A DNA stretch of 64,000 bases from DP-19 sp036496285. Lineage in GTDB: Bacteria > Desulfobacterota > Binatia > UTPRO1. The DNA is taken from NCBI GenBank assembly GCA_036496285.1, contig DASXLI010000067.1, positions 43,550 through 107,549 on the forward strand, read 5' to 3'. This document shows, piece by piece, positions 36,429 to 45,112 of this stretch. Numbering within the stretch: the stretch's first letter is position 1; the number at the start of each line of letters is the position of its first letter. A program made the translations under genes and the position numbers. The notes beneath the pieces were generated by a model. The model did no database searches, was not told the origin of the DNA, and saw only the letters and a program-made list of their open reading frames with translations.

Positions 36429-37685
36429 GTGCGGCGACTGGTCGGCGGCCTCCTCCTCGTCGTCCTGGTCGGCCTCGTGCTCCGTCTCGTCGCCGCCTGG
36501 GCCATCCCGCTCGGCCACGGTGAGGCCTTCAACTGCGCCCCCGACGAGGCCGGTCATTTCTGGGCGGCGCGCGAGCTCGGACGCGGCGACGCGACGACGT
36601 GGCCGGCGAACGACTCCATCTACAGCGTCTATCCGCCCGCCCCGTACGCCGCCCACGCGGCCCTCTACGCGCTCCTCGTGCCGCGCGCCGACCGGGCGTG
36701 GATGTACCGCGAGCCGCCGGCGCTCGAGCGCATCCAGGGCTACCCGCTCGTCCGTCTCGGTAGCGTCCTCCTCGGCGCGCTGACCGTGTGGCTCCTCGGC
36801 CTCGCCGCGCACGCGTGGACGCGATCGCGGTCCGCCGCGCTCGTCACGGGGGCGGTTGCCGCGCTCTATCCGCAGCTCGTCTTCGTCGACGCCTACACCA
36901 ACGGGGATGCCTACACCGTCGCCGCCGGAGCCTGGCTCGCGCTGGCGCTCGCGCGCTGGGCGCGTGCCGGCGAGGGCGACGCGGGCCTGGGGCTCGTCGG
37001 CCTCGCGAGCGGCGCCGTCGTCCTCGGCAAGCCGGGCGGCTATGCGCTCCTCGCGGCGACGCTCGGCTGGCTCCTCTGGGCCGGGTGGCGCGGGCGGATG
37101 GGGCGCGGGGCCGCGCTGCGGGCGCTCGCCGCGGCGCTGGTCCTGGCCGGTCCCGTACTCGCCTGGAACGCGGTCCGGAACGGCGGCGACCCCCTCGGAC
37201 TCGTGCGCTACCATGCGTTCCTCGGTGGGCCATACCGGCCGACCGCGATCGCCGACGTGCCCCGCCCGGTCGCGACCTTCGTTCGCCTTCTCGCCTCTTC
37301 CGCGTTCGGCCGCTTCGCCAACATGAGCCTGCCGCTGCCGTCGCCCGTCCCCGCAACGGCGCTGCTCCTTCTCCTGGTGGGTCTCGCCGCTGCCGCCGCG
37401 AGCCTGCCCGCCGCCGACGGCGCAGCCCGGCGCGGCGCCGTCTGGCTCGCGGCGTCCTCGGCGCTCGCGGTCGCGCTCGTCGCGCTCAACTCCTGGCGCG
37501 TCGACTTCCAGCCGCAGGGCCGCTACGTGCTGAGCAGCGCCGTCATGCTCACCGCCGTCGCCACGTGGGCCCCGAGCCGGCTCCGCGGGCGCGCGTGGCG
37601 GCTCTGGCCGGCGCTCTACCTCGCCCTCCTCGCGGTCGCGGCGCTCGAGACGGAGCTGCTCCTCCTCCGGCACCCGTGCGGCTGA
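36429..37685 (+). CDS. GT-C fold integral membrane glycosyltransferase-like protein
   Basis: 418 residues from a GTG. About eleven hydrophobic segments. The first extracytoplasmic loop has CAPDEAGHFWAARELG, the acidic D-E-x-x-H type motif of GT-C enzymes, and a conserved QPQGRYVL near the C-terminus resembles the DUF2142/PMT group. Likely transfers a sugar from a polyprenyl carrier on the periplasmic face. Substrate unknown. Divergent from the sensor gene and 87 bases ahead of speA. Confidence 0.78.
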   Translation: MRRLVGGLLLVVLVGLVLRLVAAWAIPLGHGEAFNCAPDEAGHFWAARELGRGDATTWPANDSIYSVYPPAPYAAHAALYALLVPRADRAWMYREPPALERIQGYPLVRLGSVLLGALTVWLLGLAAHAWTRSRSAALVTGAVAALYPQLVFVDAYTNGDAYTVAAGAWLALALARWARAGEGDAGLGLVGLASGAVVLGKPGGYALLAATLGWLLWAGWRGRMGRGAALRALAAALVLAGPVLAWNAVRNGGDPLGLVRYHAFLGGPYRPTAIADVPRPVATFVRLLASSAFGRFANMSLPLPSPVPATALLLLLVGLAAAAASLPAADGAARRGAVWLAASSALAVALVALNSWRVDFQPQGRYVLSSAVMLTAVATWAPSRLRGRAWRLWPALYLALLAVAALETELLLLRHPCG

Positions 37686-37772
37686 GCGTTTCGCGCGCTC
37701 TCGATCTAGACATCGACGGATTCGCGGGGTACTTGTCGAATTTGTACGACTCGTAAGGAGGCCAGCATTAAT

Positions 37773-39698
37773 TTGCAAAAAGTCGCTGCGCAAAAAGAAC
37801 TCCGCGCCTGGACGATCAACGACTCGATCGAGCTCTACAACGTCGGCGGCTGGGGTCGCGACTTCTTCAGCATCAACGAGTCGGGCAACATCGAGGTGAC
37901 ACCGGCCGGCAACGGCTCGGCACGCATCGATCTGAAGGAGCTGGTCGACGATCTGCGCAGCCGCGGCCTCAACCTGCCGCTGCTGATCCGTTTCTCCGAC
38001 ATCCTGCGCACGCGCGTCGCGCAGCTCTGCGGCTCGTTCCAGCAGGCGATGGCGGAGAACGACTATCGCGGCACCTATCGCGGCGTGTACCCGATCAAGG
38101 TGAACCAGCAGCGCCACGTCGTGGAGGAGCTGGTCGAGTATGGCCGCCCTTACAACCTCGGGATCGAGGCCGGCTCCAAGCCGGAGCTGCTGGTGGCGCT
38201 CGCGCTGCAGGACAATCCCGAGGCGTTGATCATCTGCAACGGCTACAAAGACCGCGCCTACATCGAGACGGCACTCCTTGCGCAGAAGCTCGGCCGCCAG
38301 GTCATCATCGTGATCGACCAGATCGGCGAGCTCGAGACCATCCTGCGCGCGTCGCGTGAGCTCGAGATCCGGCCGGTGATCGGCGTACGCGCGCGCCTCT
38401 CGACCAAGGGCGCGGGCAAATGGGTCGAGTCGACGGGCGACCGCTCGAAGTTCGGCCTCACCACAGCGGAGACCGTCACCGCGGTCGAGCGGCTGCGCGC
38501 CGAGCAGATGCTCGATTGCCTGCAGCTCCTGCACTTCCACATCGGGTCGCAGATCACCAACATCCGCGCGGTGAAGGACGCCCTGCGCGAGGCGAGCCGC
38601 ATCTTCGTCGAGCTGCACCTGCTCGGCGCCAACATGCGCTATCTCGACTGCGGCGGCGGCCTCGGCGTCGACTACGACGGCAGCCAGAGCAACTTCCACT
38701 CCTCGGTGAACTACACCCTGCAGGAGTACGCCAGCGACGTCGTGAGCGAGATCGCCGACGCCTGCAACTCCAAGGGCGTCCCGCATCCCGACATCGTCAC
38801 CGAGTCCGGGCGCGCGCTGGTCGCCCACCACTCGGTGCTCATCTTCAACGTGCTCGGCACGAACGAGATCCTGGTCGGTCAGGCCCCGGCGACGCTGCGG
38901 GCCGACGAGCACCCGGTCATCAAGCAGCTCTACGAGACCTACGCCGGCGTCTCGCGCAAGAACTTCCAGGAAGCGTACCACGATGCCCTGCAGATCAAGG
39001 AAGAGGCGATCACCGCCTTCAACCTCGGCTACCTCGACCTGCAGGCACGCGCGCGGGTCGAGCAGCTCTTCTGGGCGACGTGCGAGAAGATCCTGAAGAT
39101 CGTCCGCGAGCTGCCCTACGTGCCGGACGAGCTCGAGACGCTCGAGCGCCAGCTCTCCGACACGTACTACTGCAACTTCTCCGTCTTCCAGTCGGTGCCC
39201 GACCACTGGGCGGTGCGGCAACTCTTCCCCACCGTCCCGATCCACCGGCTGAACCGTGCGCCCTCGCGCCGCGCCGTGCTCGCCGACCTCACCTGCGACA
39301 GCGACGGCAAGATGGACGAGTTCATCGACCTGCGTGACGTGAAGCACTTCCTCGAGCTGCACCCGCCGAACGGCGAGCCCTACTACATCGGCAGCTTCCT
39401 GGTCGGCGCGTACCAGGAGATCCTCGGCGACCTGCACAACCTCTTCGGCGACACCGACGCCGTGCACGTCCGCCTGGACGGCGACGACTACCGGGTCGAG
39501 CATGTCGTCGAGGGCAATTCGGTGAGCGAGGTGCTGAGCTACGTGCAGTACTCGAAGGCCGACCTGGTGTCGCGCGTCCGCCGCGCCGTCGAGGTCGCGC
39601 TGCGCGACAAGCGCCTCACGATGGCCGAGTCGGGCCGCCTCATGCGCCGCTACGAGGAGGCGCTCGAGGGCTACACCTACCTGACCGGCGGCGAGTAG
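37773..39698 (+). CDS. speA: Biosynthetic arginine decarboxylase
   Basis: 641 residues. Converts arginine to agmatine for polyamine synthesis. PLP barrel with the Schiff-base lysine in YPIKVNQQ (K109), LLHFHIGSQITNI, YLDCGGGLGVDYDG and the phosphate site ESGRALVAHH. The C-terminal beta domain has NFSVFQSVPDHWAVRQLFP and the catalytic Cys region DLTCDSDGKMDEF. Full family length. TAAGGAGG lies 11 bases before the TTG start; an in-frame ATT two codons earlier has better spacing but would be a very rare start. Confidence 0.96.
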   Translation: MQKVAAQKELRAWTINDSIELYNVGGWGRDFFSINESGNIEVTPAGNGSARIDLKELVDDLRSRGLNLPLLIRFSDILRTRVAQLCGSFQQAMAENDYRGTYRGVYPIKVNQQRHVVEELVEYGRPYNLGIEAGSKPELLVALALQDNPEALIICNGYKDRAYIETALLAQKLGRQVIIVIDQIGELETILRASRELEIRPVIGVRARLSTKGAGKWVESTGDRSKFGLTTAETVTAVERLRAEQMLDCLQLLHFHIGSQITNIRAVKDALREASRIFVELHLLGANMRYLDCGGGLGVDYDGSQSNFHSSVNYTLQEYASDVVSEIADACNSKGVPHPDIVTESGRALVAHHSVLIFNVLGTNEILVGQAPATLRADEHPVIKQLYETYAGVSRKNFQEAYHDALQIKEEAITAFNLGYLDLQARARVEQLFWATCEKILKIVRELPYVPDELETLERQLSDTYYCNFSVFQSVPDHWAVRQLFPTVPIHRLNRAPSRRAVLADLTCDSDGKMDEFIDLRDVKHFLELHPPNGEPYYIGSFLVGAYQEILGDLHNLFGDTDAVHVRLDGDDYRVEHVVEGNSVSEVLSYVQYSKADLVSRVRRAVEVALRDKRLTMAESGRLMRRYEEALEGYTYLTGGE

Positions 39699-40082
39699 CT
39701 CGCCACCCCGGGGCCGCGCATCCGTCGGAGCCGCCCACCGCGCTCGCCCAAGAAGGCGTCGTCGCGTAGCCGCCGTCGCACGACCGAGACGAAGCACGCC
39801 CCCGGCCGGGCGCGCCAGCCACGCCGCGGCCGGGGCCGGCGTCGCGGCGGCGACGCGTCCGAGCCGACCGATCGGCAGGCCGCGACACGGGCGCTCGCCG
39901 GAGTCGACGACGCGGCGCTCGTCGCCGCGGCGAGCGCCGGGCGCGCGGACCGCGCCGGCCGGCGCGGTCCGCCCAATCTTCGCAACCTGCGCATCGGGCG
40001 GCTCCAGGTCCATCCCGACGGCTACGCCTTCCTGATCGGCGACCCGCCGGCACCCGGTGCGGCCCCGGAGGACGACCTCTAC
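39699..40082 (+). other. In-frame upstream extension of RNase R with no canonical start codon
   Basis: From the base after the speA stop the RNase R frame is open but holds no ATG, GTG or TTG before 40083. The last third encodes IGRLQVHPDGYAFLIGD and EDDLYVP, the conserved first strands of the RNase R cold-shock domain; the earlier part encodes an Arg/Lys-rich linker. So part of the real protein is almost certainly encoded here. Possible starts are CTG at 39987, ATC at 39993, ATC at 39720, or a frameshift in the assembly. Confidence 0.6.
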
Positions 40083-41993
40083 GTGCCGGCGGCGGCAATC
40101 CGCCCGGCGATGCACGGTGACCGAATCGTCGCCGCCGTCACGCGCGCCCGGCGCGGCAAGGTCGAGCGGCCGCGCGGCCAGGTCGTCCGCGTGCTGACGC
40201 GCGCCGCGACGGCCCTCCTCGGTGTCGTGCGCCAGGGCCGGAGCGGCACGTGGCTCGTGCCGCAGGGCGGCCGGGTCGGCTATCGGGTGCGCCTCCTCGA
40301 CGTCGGCGGTGCCCGCGAGGGCGAGCTGGTGAGCGCCGAGATCACCCGCTATCCCGACCTGCGCGACGATCTGGAGGCGCGCGTCACGACGGTCCTCGGC
40401 GACGCCAGCGACCCGCGGGTCGAGACCGATGCGGTGATCCACGCGCACGGGCTGCCGCTTGCCTTCCCGGACGCGGTGCTGCGCGAGGCGGAGCGCGTGG
40501 CCCGCGACGTCCGCATGCCGGCCGGTGGCGGCGCGCTGCCGCCGGCGCCCGGCGGGCCGCGCCCGTGGCGCGAGTCCTGGGTGGCGGACGAGCGGCTCGA
40601 CCTCCGCGACCTCCCCCTCGTGACCATCGACGGCGAGACCGCGCGCGACTTCGACGACGCGGTCGCGATCCTCGACGGCGGCGGCGGGCGGGCGCGCCTC
40701 CTGGTAGCGATCGCCGACGTCGGGGCCTACGTCCGACGCGGCAGCGGGCTCGACCGCGAGGCGCGCGCGCGCGGCACCAGCGTCTACTTCCCGGACCGCG
40801 TGATCCCGATGCTCCCCGAGGCGCTGTCGAACGGCATCTGCAGCCTCGAGCCCGGGGCGGACCGCCTGGTCCAGGCCGTGCTCCTCGACTGCGATCCGCA
40901 TGGACGCGTTTTCGGCGCCGCGTTCTTCCCGGGCATCATGCGGAGCCGCGCCCGCCTCACCTACACGGAGGTCCGGCAGATCGTCGCCGACGGCGACCTC
41001 CCGACCCGCCGCCGCCACGCAGATCTGGTCGACGACCTCGAGCGCATGGCGGCGCTCGCCGAGGAGATGGCCCGGCTCCGCCACGCGCGCGGCTCGATCG
41101 ACTTCGATCTGGCGGAGGCGGAGGTGATCCTCGACCCGCACGGCCGGCCGGAGAGCATCATCAAGGCCGAGCGCAACGTCGCGCACCGGATGATCGAGAG
41201 CTTCATGCTCGCCGCCAACGAGGCGGTGGCTGCGTATCTCACCGCGATACGCATCTCGATGCCGTACCGGGTCCACGAGCCGCCCGACCCCGAGGCGCTC
41301 GTCGAGCTGGCTCGCTTCCTCGAGGGTTTTGGCCTCCGCCTCGAACGCCGCGGCGAGACGCTCAGGCCGGCGGCCTTCCAGCGCGTGCTCGAGCGCGTCG
41401 CCGGCCGGCCGGAGGAGCGCCTCGTCAACACCGTGCTGTTGCGGACGATGAAGCAGGCCCGCTACGCCTCCGTGAACGCCGGCCACTTCGGCCTCGCGGC
41501 CGAGTGCTACACGCATTTCACGTCGCCGATCCGGCGCTATCCCGACCTCGTCCTGCATCGCCTGCTGGCGGCGCATCTCGCGCGCGACGGTGCCGCCCTC
41601 ACCGCCGCCACGGCCGACCTGGCCGCCATCTGCGAGGAGAGCTCGCGGCGTGAGCGCGACGCCATGGAGGCGGAGCGCGAGGTCGTGCAGCTGAAGAAGG
41701 TGCAGTTCATGCAGGACAAGATCGGCGAGACCTACGGCGGCTTCGTCTCCGGCGTCGTGCCGTTCGGCTTCTTCGTCGAGCTCGAAGACTGGTTCGTCGA
41801 GGGCCTCGTCCACGTCGCGACGCTCACCGACGACCGCTACGACTACGTCGAGCACCGTCACCTGCTGGAGGGCCGCCGGCGCGGGCGCGTCTTCCGCCTC
41901 GGCGACGCCGTGCGCGTCCGGGTCGCGAGCGTGTCGGTCGAGCGCAAGCAGATCGACTTCGTGCTTGCCGACGATCCGCCGTCGCGGCTATAG
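40083..41993 (+). CDS. rnr: Ribonuclease R (RNB exoribonuclease), annotated from the first canonical start
   Basis: 636 residues from the GTG at 40083; the true start is probably upstream (see the preceding entry), since this GTG cuts the first cold-shock domain. Remaining domains: the end of CSD1, CSD2 (VGRR/GVVRQG region to about residue 110), and the RNB core with LRDLPLVTIDGETARDFDDA (the four acidic metal ligands), TSVYFPDRVIPMLPEALSN and FTSPIRRYPDLVLHRLL. A C-terminal S1 domain is at GETYGGFVSGVVPFGFFVEL. Degrades structured RNA 3' to 5'. Downstream of speA in the same direction; the serine hydrolase starts 9 bases after its stop. Confidence 0.92.
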   Translation: MPAAAIRPAMHGDRIVAAVTRARRGKVERPRGQVVRVLTRAATALLGVVRQGRSGTWLVPQGGRVGYRVRLLDVGGAREGELVSAEITRYPDLRDDLEARVTTVLGDASDPRVETDAVIHAHGLPLAFPDAVLREAERVARDVRMPAGGGALPPAPGGPRPWRESWVADERLDLRDLPLVTIDGETARDFDDAVAILDGGGGRARLLVAIADVGAYVRRGSGLDREARARGTSVYFPDRVIPMLPEALSNGICSLEPGADRLVQAVLLDCDPHGRVFGAAFFPGIMRSRARLTYTEVRQIVADGDLPTRRRHADLVDDLERMAALAEEMARLRHARGSIDFDLAEAEVILDPHGRPESIIKAERNVAHRMIESFMLAANEAVAAYLTAIRISMPYRVHEPPDPEALVELARFLEGFGLRLERRGETLRPAAFQRVLERVAGRPEERLVNTVLLRTMKQARYASVNAGHFGLAAECYTHFTSPIRRYPDLVLHRLLAAHLARDGAALTAATADLAAICEESSRRERDAMEAEREVVQLKKVQFMQDKIGETYGGFVSGVVPFGFFVELEDWFVEGLVHVATLTDDRYDYVEHRHLLEGRRRGRVFRLGDAVRVRVASVSVERKQIDFVLADDPPSRL

Positions 41994-42002
41994 GCTGGCC
42001 GC

Positions 42003-43163
42003 ATGCGCACCGTATCGCCAGCCGAAGTCGGCCTCGACCCTGAACGCCTCGCCCGTCTCACGGCCGCGATGAGCCGCGACGTCGCCGAGCGGCAGTACGA
42101 CGGCGCCTCCGTCCTCGTCGCCCGCCGCGGGGGAATCGCCCTGCAGGCCGCCGTCGGCTTCGCCGATCGCGGCGCCGGACGGCAGGCTCGGGTCGATGAC
42201 GTCTTCCACTGCTTCTCGATCACGAAGACGTTCACGGCAGCGCTCGTATTGTCGCGCATCGAGCGCGGCGAGCTGGCGCTCACGACACCCGTCGCCGACG
42301 TGATCCCCGAGTTCGGCAACCGGGGCAAGCAGCGCATCACCGTCTTCCATCTGCTCACCCACACAAGCGGCCTGCCGGTGGCGCCGCCGCCCATGCCGCC
42401 CGAGGCGCTCGGCGACCTCGCGGCGACCGTCGCGGCCGTCTGCACGCAGGGCGTCGAGAACCGGCCGGGAACCGTCGTCTACTACAGCCCGCTGACGGCA
42501 CACGCGGTGCTCGCCGAGATGGTGCGGCGTCTCGACGGCGAACGCAGCTTCCGCGGCATCCTGAGCGATGAGATTCTCGGACCGCTCGGGCTGCGCGACA
42601 CCTGCCTCGGGGCGCGCGCCGATCTCGCCGGCCGGCGCGTCCCGATCGCGATGCCCGACCGCCGCGAGGGCCTCTTTCCGCCCGAGGCCCTCGAGGGCTT
42701 CAACCTCTTCGCCCACGAGGGCGCGGAGATCCCGGCCGCGGGCCTCCTCGCCACCGCCGGCGATCTCGGACGGTTCGCGGAGACGCTACGGCGCGGCGGC
42801 GAGCTCGACGGCGCCCGCGTCCTCGGGCCCGCGATCCTCCAGCTCGCGACGACCAACCAGACGGGCCTGAAGCCGAACCTCCTCTGGAACTACGCGCGCG
42901 AGATGCGCGGCTGGGACGAGTTCCCCGCGTACATCGGCCTGACCTTCTGGCTGCGCGGCGAGGGTGTGTTCACGGCACCCTTCGGCACCCTTGCCTCACC
43001 CGGCACGTTCGGCCACCTGGGCGCCGGCACCGCGATGTACTGGGTGGATCCCGCCCGTGAGCTCGTGTTCGTCTGCCTCACCGCGGGCGCAATGGAGGAG
43101 TCCTACAGCATGGAGCGCTTCCAGCGCCTGTCCGACCTGGTGCACGCCGCCGTCGTTGATTGA
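42003..43163 (+). CDS. Serine hydrolase, class C beta-lactamase/EstB family
   Basis: 386 residues, 9 bases after RNase R. Beta-lactamase-like fold: SITK as the SxxK nucleophile motif (about residue 72), YYSPLT as the Y-x-S/N motif (about 160) and a C-terminal HLGAGT as the KTG-equivalent. No signal peptide is visible, so it is an esterase or peptidase of the EstB/LACTB group rather than a periplasmic beta-lactamase. Substrate unknown. Confidence 0.88.
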   Translation: MRTVSPAEVGLDPERLARLTAAMSRDVAERQYDGASVLVARRGGIALQAAVGFADRGAGRQARVDDVFHCFSITKTFTAALVLSRIERGELALTTPVADVIPEFGNRGKQRITVFHLLTHTSGLPVAPPPMPPEALGDLAATVAAVCTQGVENRPGTVVYYSPLTAHAVLAEMVRRLDGERSFRGILSDEILGPLGLRDTCLGARADLAGRRVPIAMPDRREGLFPPEALEGFNLFAHEGAEIPAAGLLATAGDLGRFAETLRRGGELDGARVLGPAILQLATTNQTGLKPNLLWNYAREMRGWDEFPAYIGLTFWLRGEGVFTAPFGTLASPGTFGHLGAGTAMYWVDPARELVFVCLTAGAMEESYSMERFQRLSDLVHAAVVD

Positions 43164-43340
43164 CGGCGTTCGACCTCGTTCAGCCAGGAACGTCGTCCGG
43201 ATCGAGCAGTCAGTAGCGGCGCCAGCCGACCGTCAGCAGCCACGTCCTCGCGCGGGCCACCGTTCGGGTTCCAACGCTCGACGGCTCGATCGTCTCTCCA
43301 CCCGTCGAACCAACGTGTCGACGACGCAGGGTCGCCCTCG
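43164..43340 (-). pseudogene. Decayed second copy of the RAYT 3' end
   Basis: This gap repeats the sequence of 43344-43525 (3' part of the transposase gene) in the same orientation. By eye the identity is about 85-90% over the first 90 bases, with small indels after that. Shared blocks include AGTAGCGGCGCCA with a one-base difference and GTCAGCAGCCACGTCCT exactly. The rest of the copy is missing. It is therefore a tandem remnant. Confidence 0.75.
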
Positions 43341-43360
43341 GCTAACGGTTTCGACCTCGC

Positions 43361-44056
43361 TCAGCCCGGGACGTCGGCAGGATCGAGCAGTCCGTAGCGG
43401 CGCCACCCAACCGTCAGCAGCCACGTCCTAGCGCTGGCCACCGCTGGCGCTCCAACGCTCGACAGCTCCATCCTCGCTTCTTCGCCTCTCCACCCGTCGA
43501 ACCAGCGCGCCGACGACGCAGGGTCGAGCCGAACGGACCCCTTCGCTGCACGGAGCCTTCCCGCGTGCCTCCGAGCGTTCAACAGCACGTAGCGCAGAGC
43601 ACGATGCACCTCGCGCGGCGTCGACAGCATGCGGACGTGGTATCGATCGGCGAGCACGCGGCCGCTGCGGTTCGTCGCCCGGTTCACCGCCCGCGCCAGC
43701 CGGGCAGCCACCGCCATCATGCCGCGCCCGAGTGCGTGCCGATCCTGCGCCTCGACGACGAGGTGCGCGTGATTGCCCTGGAGCGAGTAGTGCACGAGCC
43801 GGAATCCCTGCCGCTCGTGCCCAGCAGCGAAGCTATGCTCGATCTCGCGCACGAGACGTACCGTGCGCAGTGACGGCAGACCGGCGCGCAGCCGAAGCGT
43901 CACGTGCGCAGGCAGCGCCCCACGAAATGACGCCCGTGGGAGATGGCGAACGAGCGGACGCTCGCCGGACTTGCGACCGGCGCCCTCACGGCGCCCTCCC
44001 CAACGAGGCTGCGATTTCAGAGCAAACGCGAGCTGTGGCGAGCGGCGCGGCCTCAT
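43361..44056 (-). CDS. REP-associated tyrosine transposase (RAYT, Y1 HUH family)
   Basis: 231 residues. HUH single-strand transposase: the H-x-H metal motif is in LQGNHAHLVVEA, and the catalytic Tyr is in RYVLLNARRHAGRL. The N-terminus has an Arg-rich GGRREGAGRKSG segment common in these proteins. RAYTs are domesticated IS200/IS605 relatives that move REP palindromes. No flanking inverted repeats or target duplication were seen, but the 3' end is repeated in tandem downstream. A/T-richer sequence starts just upstream, which suggests acquired DNA. Confidence 0.88.
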   Translation of the reverse strand: MRPRRSPQLAFALKSQPRWGGRREGAGRKSGERPLVRHLPRASFRGALPAHVTLRLRAGLPSLRTVRLVREIEHSFAAGHERQGFRLVHYSLQGNHAHLVVEAQDRHALGRGMMAVAARLARAVNRATNRSGRVLADRYHVRMLSTPREVHRALRYVLLNARRHAGRLRAAKGSVRLDPASSARWFDGWRGEEARMELSSVGAPAVASARTWLLTVGWRRYGLLDPADVPG

Positions 44057-44123
44057 CTTGAATACGGCTACCTTCTTACCTTACAAATCTTTACATGGCA
44101 AGAGCGGGAAGTCGAGAGTGGTC

Positions 44124-44482
44124 TCAGTTCGATCCCGCGAGCCTGCGTCGCGCGTCGGCAAGAAGGTTCACGGATGTTTCGTTCTGCTTGAGGCTCGGAT
44201 CGTACGTCGCGGCCTGTTCCAAGTAGCGGATCGCCTCTTCGTAGCGCTCCTGATGGAACGCCGCGATGCCTGCGCCCGTCAGCCATGAGCGTGGGTCCTC
44301 CTCATCCACGACGTTCCATACGGGAAGCTCACCAGAAGGATGCCGAGCGACAACGCAACAATACCGAGAGGCAATCCTATGAACACAAGGTGATGTCGAT
44401 ACGTGGTGAACCCAAAGACGTAGGCCCATCTATTGCCCAGGGCCAGCAGCGCGAGACCAGCGAGCCTGACAAACGACAGCAT
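44124..44482 (-). pseudogene. Frameshifted small membrane-anchored TPR protein gene
   Basis: Two overlapping frames make one plausible protein. From the ATG at 44482, one frame gives two membrane helices (LAGLALLALGNRWAYVFGF and LVFIGLPLGIVALSLGILL) and then runs to a stop at 44279. The frame one base away gives DEEDPRSWLTGAGIAAFHQ, then a TPR-type YEEAIRYLEQAATYDPSL, ending at 44124. A single-base indel near 44310-44340 would join them. Either a real frameshift mutation, an assembly error, or slippage. G+C is clearly lower here than in the neighbouring genes. Confidence 0.6.
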
Positions 44483-44645
44483 ACAAAGAAGCTATACGAT
44501 GCTCGTCAAGTCTGTCGGCCGGCCGATCTCTCAGTTTGAAATCGAGACCGGCAGACTCGGGGCACCGCCGACCGGGATGGGAGGAGATGATGGCCGTGCA
44601 GGGTCGCTCCTCGCCAGCGACTCCGCTGACCGCCGACCACAGTCG

Positions 44646-45029
44646 TCAGTCGTCTCTGCGGGCGTAGCGGCCGACGACCTCGAGGACGGTGCCGGGGAGG
44701 TCCGGCTTCTTGATGAACGGCAGGCCGAGGAGGACGGCCTTGCTCTCCAGGCCCGGGTGCGCCGAGTAGGCGATCGTCGGAATCTGGCAGAAGACCGGGT
44801 GGGCGAGCTGCTCGGTGCGGAACTGGAGGCCGTCCTTCCCGGGCATCAGCATGTCGAGGAGGATGACGCACGGATCGAGCCCCTCGCGCAGCTGTATGAG
44901 CGCGTCGTCGCCCTCGGTCGCCTCGACGACGTGATAGCCTTCGAGCTCGAGCAGCGTCTTCATTGCGACGCGCACGTCCTCGTTGTCGTCGATCAAGAGA
45001 ACCGGACGAGTGGGCGGAGCCGGAGCCAT
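44646..45029 (-). CDS. Single-domain response regulator receiver
   Basis: 127 residues, only a CheY-like domain. Acidic pair LLIDDNEDVR, phospho-acceptor Asp in VILLDMLMPGKDG, the switch Ser in IAYSAH and the Lys in FIKKPDLPG are all present, so it should be phosphorylatable. No output domain, no adjacent kinase. Likely a phosphorelay intermediate or a partner for a distant histidine kinase. Confidence 0.92.
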   Translation of the reverse strand: MAPAPPTRPVLLIDDNEDVRVAMKTLLELEGYHVVEATEGDDALIQLREGLDPCVILLDMLMPGKDGLQFRTEQLAHPVFCQIPTIAYSAHPGLESKAVLLGLPFIKKPDLPGTVLEVVGRYARRDD

Positions 45030-45112
45030 GCGGGGTATGGCGGCAGTATCTAGCGGGCCGCTGCGCCGAGTTCCATCCCCTGAAGGCTGGCTCGCAGATC
45101 ACCCGTTTCGGG

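Noticed and set aside
36324..41861. Open frame of 1845 codons on the minus strand
   Set aside because: It is antisense to the GT-C gene, speA and RNase R, which have clear family motifs. Its composition (Arg, Glu, His, Val, Ala-rich) is the usual mirror of high-G+C codon bias and no domain is seen.
44068..44286. 72-codon minus-strand frame overlapping the TPR relic
   Set aside because: Same region read in a third frame; no family or helical pattern, while the TPR frame is recognisable.
44483..44645. Possible small RNA or gene in the gap before the receiver gene
   Set aside because: No convincing hairpin, promoter or coding frame could be seen by eye in these 163 bases.
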